23,516 bases of DNA from Bacteroidales bacterium (GTDB lineage Bacteria > Bacteroidota > Bacteroidia > Bacteroidales > UBA932). The notes beneath the pieces were generated by a model. That model was not told where the DNA came from, did no database searches, and was given only the letters and a program-made list of their open reading frames with translations. A program made the translations under genes and the position numbers. How positions within the stretch are numbered: the first letter of the stretch is position 1; each line of letters starts with the position of its first letter. The DNA is taken from positions 1 to 23,516 of the forward strand of contig JAGBSL010000043.1 in the NCBI GenBank assembly GCA_017631875.1, written 5' to 3'. Positions 14,479 to 21,696 of this stretch are shown piece after piece.

Positions 14479-16491
14479 ATGAAGAAATACCTTGTCGTTG
14501 TACTTCTGTCTATATTGTCTGTTGTCTCATCATGGGCGCAAGACACTGAATGGCAGTCAGATAAATACTCTATGTTCATCCATTTCGGACTCTATTCCCA
14601 TTTCGGTGGAGTATGGGGCGGGGAGCCTGTCAGGCAGGGATACAGCGAGCAGATCCAGTCTTTCGCCGGTATCTTTTCGGACTGGTATGGCGAAGAGGCA
14701 GCTGTATTCGATCCGGTCAAGTTCGATGCCGATGAAATCGCCCGTCTGGCCAAGGACGGCGGAATGCGCTCCATAGTCTTCACATCCAAGCATCACGACG
14801 GATTCTGCATGTTCGACACTAAGACGACATCCTACAGCAGTGTTGCGAAGATGCCTTCCCACAGGGATTTCGTCATGGAAATGTCGGAGGCTTGCGCAAG
14901 GCATAACCTGCGTTTCGGCCTGTATTATTCGCTGATTGACTGGAATTACCCTCATGCTTATCCTATTTCAAGTCATAATGCGGACTTCGTGACTCCCGAG
15001 CATCACGAGTTCAGCAAGGCTCAGGTCAGGGAACTGCTGACAAATTACGGACCGGTGTCCGAACTGTGGTTCGACATGGGTTCGCTGGAGCCATGGCAGA
15101 GTAGGGAACTGTATGACCTAGTCAAGGAACTCCAGCCGGACTGCATGGTCAGCGGAAGACTTGGAAATGATGTGTATGACTTCGCAGTCATGGCGGATAA
15201 CAAGCTGCCTGAGAGCGCATTGCATGCACCATGGCAGAGCGCTGCATCCATGTTTCCGGAGACTTGGAGCTACCGCAGCTGGCAGGAACGCGGAAGTGTG
15301 GATGACAAGGTGGCGGAGAAACTTCGTTCTCTCATCAAGGTTGTCTCGCATGGCGGAAACTATCTCCTGAATATCGGGCCTGCCTCCGACGGAAGCGTCG
15401 TGCCGTTCGAAAGGGAAGTGTTGCTGAAGATCGGAAAGTGGCTGTTGGAAAACGGCGATGCGATCTACGGCACGCAGCCGTCTCCTTTCAATGAGGAATT
15501 CGCCTGGGGAGATGTGACGATTAACGGAAATGATCTGTATCTTCTTCTGACCGGAACATATCCAAAGGAGGGATACATCGAACTGAAATTCGACAAGATA
15601 GGATGCCGTATCCCTGTTGACAGGAAAATGTTTGCCGATCCTGCCGATGTGCATGTCATCAAGACCGATATCAAAGGCGAACTCCGACGTGATGTCTCCA
15701 GAACAAGTGCAGAGGAGACCCTTTCGTGGAAGAATGCGACCCCGGACTACAGCTACTCATGCTTTGACTACTACAGCAACTACAGAAGTACCGTTGCCTA
15801 CAACTGGCTCGTTGTGGGCCGGGATGATATCGAGGGATTACATCTGAGGTATGCGATGTCCGATGCTGGCAAGACAGTGAATGTGCAGGTGGGAGAGAAA
15901 GAGTACGAAGTCACTCTTGGTATGGAAAACATGGCTGAACTTGATGCGAAGGTAGAGGTTGTTTCAAGCAGCTTCGGCCGTATGCGCGGAGGCACATTTG
16001 ACCGTCCGACCTCGTTAGAGGGAGTCCAGTGGGAAGAGCTGGATGCTCCTGAGGTACAGCGTGCGGCAAGCCCGTTCTCTAACTATCTGATGAAGGTTAT
16101 CCTTCGTGCCGGCAAACCTTGCAGGCTCCATCTGCACATGATTACCGGAAATGGAATGGAACTCCTGATCCGTGATAAGTCGACAGGGGAGTATGTCAGC
16201 ATGATGAAGCATCTGAATCCATACCGGGCCGAGGCCTTTGCTGAAAGTGTGGTGCTGGACCTGGAACAGGGTGATACTGAGGTGGTTCTGCGTTCATATA
16301 ACAGATTTGAAGATAATTTGCTGATGCAGCTCAAGCCTCATTTTCAGCAGCGTGAGTATACCCAGACGCTGATGTTTGAAGAACCTGTGTCGGCATCTCG
16401 CGGACTCCTTGTCCGTGTCTCTAATGCAGGCAACGAATCTCCACACACTGACTGCTGTCTTCATAACCTGAGGCTTAGACTTGTGAAGTGA
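14479..16491 (+). CDS. Secreted GH29 alpha-L-fucosidase
   Basis: This 670-residue enzyme releases alpha-linked L-fucose from glycans. A signal peptide ends near residue 20 (VVSSWAQ), so it is exported. The GH29 catalytic barrel spans about residues 25-330. It shows FIHFGLYSHFGGVWGGE, the SKHHDGFCMF motif (about 105-114) and the nucleophile Asp199 in ELWFDMG. A small beta domain follows to about 410. The remaining 260 residues look like one or two beta-sandwich modules, perhaps carbohydrate-binding, that I cannot name. There are no SusC/SusD genes nearby, so it is not part of a visible polysaccharide utilisation locus. It sits alone between a divergent operon and arcA. The acid/base residue could not be fixed by eye. 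Confidence 0.93.
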   Translation: MKKYLVVVLLSILSVVSSWAQDTEWQSDKYSMFIHFGLYSHFGGVWGGEPVRQGYSEQIQSFAGIFSDWYGEEAAVFDPVKFDADEIARLAKDGGMRSIVFTSKHHDGFCMFDTKTTSYSSVAKMPSHRDFVMEMSEACARHNLRFGLYYSLIDWNYPHAYPISSHNADFVTPEHHEFSKAQVRELLTNYGPVSELWFDMGSLEPWQSRELYDLVKELQPDCMVSGRLGNDVYDFAVMADNKLPESALHAPWQSAASMFPETWSYRSWQERGSVDDKVAEKLRSLIKVVSHGGNYLLNIGPASDGSVVPFEREVLLKIGKWLLENGDAIYGTQPSPFNEEFAWGDVTINGNDLYLLLTGTYPKEGYIELKFDKIGCRIPVDRKMFADPADVHVIKTDIKGELRRDVSRTSAEETLSWKNATPDYSYSCFDYYSNYRSTVAYNWLVVGRDDIEGLHLRYAMSDAGKTVNVQVGEKEYEVTLGMENMAELDAKVEVVSSSFGRMRGGTFDRPTSLEGVQWEELDAPEVQRAASPFSNYLMKVILRAGKPCRLHLHMITGNGMELLIRDKSTGEYVSMMKHLNPYRAEAFAESVVLDLEQGDTEVVLRSYNRFEDNLLMQLKPHFQQREYTQTLMFEEPVSASRGLLVRVSNAGNESPHTDCCLHNLRLRLVK

Positions 16492-16492
16492 T

Positions 16493-16523
16493 TTTGCTGT
16501 TTCATAAATAATTACTATTTTTA
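16493..16523 (+). promoter_or_regulatory. Candidate promoter for the arginine deiminase operon
   Basis: TTTG at 16493-16496 lies 19 bases before TATTTTTA at 16516-16523, which matches TAnnTTTG except for the last base. The arginine deiminase start codon is 25 bases downstream, and the -33 box begins just after the fucosidase stop codon. Confidence 0.55.
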
Positions 16524-16548
16524 CGAATTAGTTTAATACCGCATATTT

Positions 16549-17820
16549 ATGACTCAGGATAAACTTAAGATCGAGGTTCAATCGGAAATCGGAAAACTCA
16601 ATGCCGTGCTCCTGCATCGCCCCGGCGCAGAGGTGGAGAATATGACTCCTAATAACGTGCAGAGGGCTCTGTATAGCGATATTCTGAACCTTTCGATCGC
16701 TCAGACAGAATATGAGCAGCTGTATGGTGTGCTCTCGAAGGTGGCCAAGGTCCACGAGGTCCGCTCCCTGCTTATAAATGTACTCGACCAGTTCAAGCCA
16801 AGGGCTGACCTTATCAAGAGGATATGTGAGACTGAAGATGTGATGTCTTACTATGAGGATCTCATGATGATGAAGTCGGAAGACTTGGCGAGGGTCCTTA
16901 TCGAGGGACTCCCTGCAAGGATCAATACCTTGACATCATATCTTAAGAACGAGTATTACGCTCTTTACCCTCTCTATAACTTCTATTTCACGCGAGATGC
17001 AGCTGTGACCATCGGTAATCAGGCTCTGATCTGCCGTATGGCAAACAAGGTCCGCATGCGTGAGTCCTTCATCATGGATGCGATATATCGTACCAGCGGA
17101 GTATTCGACTGTTCAGTGATCGACGCCAACCAGCTTCAGCCGGAGTCTTCGCCTGTGATAATGGAGGGAGGAGATATAATCGTTGCACGCGAGGATATCC
17201 TTATCATAGGAAACGGAATAAGGACAACGGCGCAGGGTATCGACTTCATGATCGACCGCTTCCGCAAGTCTGTGCCATATGGACGATACAATGTAATTGT
17301 CCAGCAGCTTCCTTCGGAGCCAGAGTCGTTCATCCATCTCGACATGGTATTCACTATGCTCGACACCGACAAGTGCATGGTCTTCAAGCCTCTCATCATG
17401 CAGGCAAACCAGTACCAGACAGTCCATATCGTAATCGAAGACGGAAATGTGACAAGCATCCGTCCTGTATCCGGCCTTCTCAGCGTACTCAAGAAGCTTG
17501 GCATGGATCTCAAGCCTATCGTGTGCGGAGGCTCTGACGAGTGGGATCAGGAGAGGGAGCAGTGGCACAGCGGAGCTAACTTCTTCGCGTTCGCTCCGGG
17601 CAAGGTGCTCTCGTATGCCCGCAATATCCATACGTTGGAGGAATTGTCAAAGAATGGCTTCGAGGTCGTTTCGGCCAATGATTTCATCTCTGGCAAGGCT
17701 GACAGTGCAGTTTATGGTGACTCTCCTTGTGTGGTGACTATCGACGGATCCGAGCTGCCGCGTGGCGGTGGCGGTGCAAGGTGTATGACTATGCCTTTAT
17801 CAAGAAATAATATTGTTTAA
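16549..17820 (+). CDS. arcA: Arginine deiminase
   Basis: This 423-residue cytoplasmic enzyme hydrolyses arginine to citrulline and ammonia. The guanidino-modifying enzyme signatures are present: LLHRPGAE near residue 21, YFTRDA, MEGGDI, HLDMVFTMLD and the C-terminal GGGGARCMTMPLSR with the catalytic Cys412. The region around LYSDILNLSIAQTEYE replaces the more usual LFDDI...EHD pattern, which I take as a Bacteroidales variant. It is the first gene of a probable operon: a lipoprotein starts 14 bases after its stop and ndk follows. Ornithine carbamoyltransferase and carbamate kinase are not next to it, so the energy-yielding pathway is not encoded locally. Confidence 0.95.
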   Translation: MTQDKLKIEVQSEIGKLNAVLLHRPGAEVENMTPNNVQRALYSDILNLSIAQTEYEQLYGVLSKVAKVHEVRSLLINVLDQFKPRADLIKRICETEDVMSYYEDLMMMKSEDLARVLIEGLPARINTLTSYLKNEYYALYPLYNFYFTRDAAVTIGNQALICRMANKVRMRESFIMDAIYRTSGVFDCSVIDANQLQPESSPVIMEGGDIIVAREDILIIGNGIRTTAQGIDFMIDRFRKSVPYGRYNVIVQQLPSEPESFIHLDMVFTMLDTDKCMVFKPLIMQANQYQTVHIVIEDGNVTSIRPVSGLLSVLKKLGMDLKPIVCGGSDEWDQEREQWHSGANFFAFAPGKVLSYARNIHTLEELSKNGFEVVSANDFISGKADSAVYGDSPCVVTIDGSELPRGGGGARCMTMPLSRNNIV

Positions 17821-17834
17821 ACATACTTTTCGCA

Positions 17835-19613
17835 ATGAAGAATTTTTGGAGATTTCTGACCTTGATCGTTTTGGCGATCTCATCAGTTTCATGCAATCCT
17901 ACAGGGGAACCGGTGGAGAAGGCTCCTATCAAAGTCCTTGATGGAAATGTTGCTCTCGAAGACAAGGAGTTCGGAATGTACTACGGAAACCTAGGCAAAG
18001 ATGGACTCGGCGTTTATAGCGTTGTACTCAGTGATGCCGTTTGTTTCCGTGATGGTTATGGCGCGCCGTATCTTGACTCGGAGGGAGACATGCTTGTCCT
18101 TGAGTTCAAGGCTCCGGCTCAGGACTCGGATGCACCGATAATGATTCCGGAGGGTACTTATGTGGTCGATCCGACCGAGTCTGGTGCTTATACAATAAAT
18201 GTAGCCAATTCTTATGTGAAGAGGCTTGTAGGCAACATGCAGTATCATTATGATCTCGTGTCAGGATCTTTTGTCGTAGGCCGAAATTCCGAAGGCGGTT
18301 ATGATATCCTTACGAACCTTGTTATAGCTAAAGGCTCTGAGCAGTATAGCGTTCAGTATTCATATAACGGAAACATCATGTTCGAGGACTGGAACAAGGT
18401 AGCGGCCTCCCTCCAGACAATTGAGGATGACATCATCGACATGCCTTTCACAGAGGTCTCTGCAGCTTATTACGGAAACCTCTTCGGATATGGTACCGGA
18501 AACTATGTTCTCAATTTCTCTACAGCGGGATTCATGGAGGATGAGACAGGTACTGTTCCGGGTATTGCCCTTGTAATGAACATGTTCGGTGAACTTCTTC
18601 CTAAGGATAAGGAAATTTTCCTTGCAGAAGGAACGTACACAGTATATCCGACTTTCAACTCGGAAGAGTTCAGCATGCTCTTCGGACTGAATATGGATGG
18701 CATGCCGTTCGGAACTTATCTCGCACAGGTAGATAACAAGCAGAGACAGTCTCTTGAGTTTATCGGAAACGGTACAGTCGAGGTTTCGCGTGAGTCTGTA
18801 GATTACAATGACATCTATACAATCAAATACGACCTTGTGACACCTACAAGAAAGGCTCAGGGCACATGGGTAGGACCGCTTGAGTTTGTGAATGCGGCTA
18901 CTGATGCCGGAAGAGTGATCCTCTCTACTCTTGACGGTGATGTGGAGTGTGATATGCATAGAGTAGAAACCGGCCGTCTGATTCATGTCGAGACACTGAA
19001 GACTACACCGGAGCCAAGCCAGGAGGTTGCAGAGGCATGGCAGCTCATGCTTGAGCCTAGAATGTGGACAGAAGAAGAGAAGAAGCTTCCTTGGGAAGAG
19101 AGAATAGAGGCATGGGATCCTAACGGAGATATCATGATTCTTGAGTTTGTGGTTCCTCTCGGTTCGAATGGCGACATTGCCCCTGAGACCAACAAGGAAT
19201 ACAGTTATCAGATTCAGCCAAACCTTTCTATGGATGATCCTTTATATAATGTAAGTGTCAGCAAGATGGGACGTCCTTATGACGATATCTTCTATGCTCC
19301 TAACTGGAAGGACTACACTTATATGACAGGTACTGATGCTCGTCGCGGATTTACATGGGACGGCGGTTTCAGAGGAAACTGGTACCTGCATTATGCAGAA
19401 GGAACATGGCAGAACATGGATGAGATGGCTCCAGCTGTCAAGGGAACAGTGAAGGTTACCCGTCTGTCAGAGCCGACTGTCGCATCCGGAGGTGGACGTC
19501 AGGCCGAATTCAAGTTCGTGTGGGATCTTTATGACGATGCAGAGGCATCATATAACATCACCGGTGAGTGGACTGGCCCGGTTACTGTACATACATCAGG
19601 AGAATTACAATAA
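17835..19613 (+). CDS. Three-repeat lipoprotein of unknown function
   Basis: This 592-residue protein has a lipoprotein signal ending in SSVSC, with Cys20 as the lipidated residue. I do not recognise a named domain. The mature part appears to be three copies of a module of about 140-200 residues. Copy 1 (49-182) has YYGN, GDMLVLEF, GTYVV and SGSFVVGR. Copy 2 (212-349) has YYGN, GTYTV, NGTVEVSR and GTWVGP. Copy 3 (about 400-585) has GDIMILEF, KGTVKVTR and GEWTGP. The pattern of alternating beta strands suggests beta-sandwich units exposed on the periplasmic or outer face. It starts 14 bases after arcA, and ndk starts 4 bases after it, so all three are probably cotranscribed. The sequence after Cys20 lacks a clear acidic surface-export signal. 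Confidence 0.85.
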   Translation: MKNFWRFLTLIVLAISSVSCNPTGEPVEKAPIKVLDGNVALEDKEFGMYYGNLGKDGLGVYSVVLSDAVCFRDGYGAPYLDSEGDMLVLEFKAPAQDSDAPIMIPEGTYVVDPTESGAYTINVANSYVKRLVGNMQYHYDLVSGSFVVGRNSEGGYDILTNLVIAKGSEQYSVQYSYNGNIMFEDWNKVAASLQTIEDDIIDMPFTEVSAAYYGNLFGYGTGNYVLNFSTAGFMEDETGTVPGIALVMNMFGELLPKDKEIFLAEGTYTVYPTFNSEEFSMLFGLNMDGMPFGTYLAQVDNKQRQSLEFIGNGTVEVSRESVDYNDIYTIKYDLVTPTRKAQGTWVGPLEFVNAATDAGRVILSTLDGDVECDMHRVETGRLIHVETLKTTPEPSQEVAEAWQLMLEPRMWTEEEKKLPWEERIEAWDPNGDIMILEFVVPLGSNGDIAPETNKEYSYQIQPNLSMDDPLYNVSVSKMGRPYDDIFYAPNWKDYTYMTGTDARRGFTWDGGFRGNWYLHYAEGTWQNMDEMAPAVKGTVKVTRLSEPTVASGGGRQAEFKFVWDLYDDAEASYNITGEWTGPVTVHTSGELQ

Positions 19614-19617
19614 AGAT

Positions 19618-20079
19618 ATGGAAAGAACATTAGTTATTTTGAAACCGGGATGCCTCCAGAGAGGTCTGGTTGGAGAGGTTATCTCGAGATTCGAGAAGAG
19701 AGGTCTGCAGCTTGTTGCCATGAAGATGGTGCAGCTTGACGAGGAGATTCTGAAAGTTCACTATGCTCACCTTCTTGACAAGCCGTTTTTCCCTTGGCTC
19801 AGGGACGGAATGATGGCGGCTCCGGTAATCCTCTGCTGCTGGGAAGGCTATAATGCTGTTCAGGTTGTAAGGGACATGGCTGGTGCCACAAGAGCAAGCA
19901 AGGCTGTTCCTGGAACTATCAGAGGAGATTACAGCGTCAGCGCACAGGAGAATATCGTGCATACTTCTGACTCTCTCGAGAACGCTGAGATCGAGCTCAA
20001 GAGATTCTTCGTAGAGTCGGACTACTGTGAGTATGTTTCTCCGCTGAATAAATTTAAATACGCTCCTGACGAGATGTAA
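19618..20079 (+). CDS. ndk: Nucleoside diphosphate kinase
   Basis: This 153-residue enzyme transfers the gamma-phosphate of ATP to nucleoside diphosphates. It begins with the family-typical MERTLVILKP and carries the phospho-acceptor His115 in NIVHTSDS. RGDYSV (102-107) also fits. The same frame is open for 42 codons further upstream, inside the lipoprotein gene, but the ATG at 19618 gives the exact family N terminus and lies 4 bases after the lipoprotein stop. It is the last gene of the arcA unit and ends in a strong shared terminator. The second Ser of the common H-G/A-SDS motif context is kept, with Thr at the variable position. Confidence 0.97.
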   Translation: MERTLVILKPGCLQRGLVGEVISRFEKRGLQLVAMKMVQLDEEILKVHYAHLLDKPFFPWLRDGMMAAPVILCCWEGYNAVQVVRDMAGATRASKAVPGTIRGDYSVSAQENIVHTSDSLENAEIELKRFFVESDYCEYVSPLNKFKYAPDEM

Positions 20080-20087
20080 CACATAAT

Positions 20088-20119
20088 AAAAGCCCGACAA
20101 TGTGTCGGGCTTTTATTTT
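20088..20119. terminator. Bidirectional terminator between ndk and gpsA
   Basis: AAAAGCCCGACA (20088-20099) and TGTCGGGCTTTT (20103-20114) form a 12-bp stem with a three-base loop. T-runs follow the + strand copy (TTTT-A-TTTT), and the stem ends in T4 when read on the - strand. It serves both convergent genes; the gpsA stop codon starts within its right flank. Confidence 0.92.
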
Positions 20120-21122
20120 ATAACATAGCAGTAAGCTCTTTCATGCGCTTGCGTGCACTGAAGCGGCGGTAGAGGATATCGTAGACCATGTCAGCGATAG
20201 GCATTTCGATGTTGTGCCTTTCGTTGACTTTCTTTATGCATGCAGCAGCGTAATAGCCTTCCGCTACCATTGTCATTTCGTTGAGGGCACTCTTTACGGT
20301 GTGGCCGTGGCCGATGAGCTGTCCCAGGCGGCGGTTGCGGCTGAATGATGAGTATGAGGTCACCAGAAGGTCGCCGAGGTATGCGGAATTCATGGTGTCT
20401 CTGTCGAAAGGATAGCTCTCGTTGACGAACCTTGTGAGCTCCTTGGCGCATGCTGCAGTGAGCACGGCTCTGAAGTTGTCTCCATATCCGAGACCTGCTG
20501 CAAGACCTCCTGCGAGGGCATATATGTTCTTCAATACAGCTGCGTATTCGATACCATAGATATCAGTCGAGTGACTTACCTTGAACGTGCTGCTCTTGAA
20601 CATGTCACCGATCTTGCGGGCATTCTCTTCGTCCTTACATGCAACGGTAAGGTATGAGAGGCGGTCCATGCCGACTTCCTCTGCATGTGACGGACCTGAA
20701 ATGAGACCCAGATGGTCATATGACAGGCTGTATGTACGGTTGAAGTATTCCGTGATTGTCGTATAGTCATCCGCGATGATACCCTTTGTGGCAGAGAGGA
20801 TGAACTTGTCATCAAGAGATTCAGTAAGATCACCCATGACATTTTTGAGGAATGCTGACGGGGTTGCGATGAGGATGACCTCTGCATTTCTGACTACTTC
20901 GTTGATGTCGCTGACAGGGGAGATGTAGTTCTGGTCAAACTCGATTTCGCTAAGATACTTGGCGTTAACGCCTTCTGTCAAGAGGCTTTCCATCACTTCC
21001 TCGTTACGGATGTGCCACCAGACGTGGACCTTATTCTTTACGAGTGTATGCACGAGCGCAGTAGCCCAGCTTCCGTATCCTATCACACCGCATTTGGTGT
21101 TGTCTGTTATATTGAATGACAT
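20118..21122 (-). CDS. gpsA: NAD(P)H-dependent glycerol-3-phosphate dehydrogenase
   Basis: This 334-residue cytoplasmic enzyme reduces dihydroxyacetone phosphate to sn-glycerol 3-phosphate for phospholipid synthesis. The N-terminal Rossmann motif GYGSWATAL (about residues 16-24) binds the cofactor. ILSATKGI (about residues 107-114) is the conserved segment containing a substrate-site Lys. Another catalytic Lys lies in YAAVLKNIYALAGG, and GDLLVTSYSSFSRNRRLG is the family signature around the substrate-phosphate site. It is convergent with ndk and has its own promoter just after the terminator of the ATP synthase operon. Length and motifs are normal. Confidence 0.96.
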   Translation of the reverse strand: MSFNITDNTKCGVIGYGSWATALVHTLVKNKVHVWWHIRNEEVMESLLTEGVNAKYLSEIEFDQNYISPVSDINEVVRNAEVILIATPSAFLKNVMGDLTESLDDKFILSATKGIIADDYTTITEYFNRTYSLSYDHLGLISGPSHAEEVGMDRLSYLTVACKDEENARKIGDMFKSSTFKVSHSTDIYGIEYAAVLKNIYALAGGLAAGLGYGDNFRAVLTAACAKELTRFVNESYPFDRDTMNSAYLGDLLVTSYSSFSRNRRLGQLIGHGHTVKSALNEMTMVAEGYYAAACIKKVNERHNIEMPIADMVYDILYRRFSARKRMKELTAML

Positions 21123-21148
21123 CTTTGCTGATTTTAGTTTTAGTGAGG

Positions 21149-21156
21149 CAAAGATA
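21149..21156 (-). promoter_or_regulatory. -7 box of the gpsA promoter
   Basis: On the - strand this reads TATCTTTG, a TAnnTTTG match ending 26 bases before the gpsA start codon. Its upstream part overlaps the U-tract of the preceding terminator, so the -33 element would lie in the terminator stem. Confidence 0.6.
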
Positions 21157-21159
21157 TAT

Positions 21160-21190
21160 AAAAAAAACCGACTGCGAAAGCAGCCGGTTT
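21160..21190 (-). terminator. Intrinsic terminator of the V-type ATP synthase operon
   Basis: On the - strand an 11-bp stem (AAACCGGCTGC with GCAGTCGGTTT, including one G-U pair) closes on a TTTC tetraloop. It runs into eight consecutive T (the stem's last three bases included in the run). The wobble pair exists only in the - strand RNA, which fixes the direction. Confidence 0.9.
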
Positions 21191-21194
21191 TTAT

Positions 21195-21242
21195 TCGGCC
21201 CTACCCGGGCCGGTCGTAAAGTTGCTTTAAGCAACTTTACTC
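21195..21242 (-). repeat. Dispersed palindromic repeat, full copy after ntpK
   Basis: GGCCC-TACCC-GGGCC (21197-21211) is followed by GTAAAGTTGC-TTTAA-GCAACTTTAC (21216-21240). It matches the copy at 10719-10764 except for one base and the second loop. On the sense strand it starts two bases after the ntpK stop codon and lies just before the operon terminator. Confidence 0.88.
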
Positions 21243-21243
21243 T

Positions 21244-21696
<453 letters not shown>

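Noticed and set aside
14479..16491. The fucosidase as part of a polysaccharide utilisation locus
   Set aside because: No SusC/SusD pair, sulfatase, other glycosidase or dedicated regulator is adjacent on either side.
19492..19617. An N-terminal extension of ndk by 42 codons in the same open frame
   Set aside because: The extra residues overlap the lipoprotein gene, have no similarity to the kinase family, and the ATG at 19618 gives the exact normal start.
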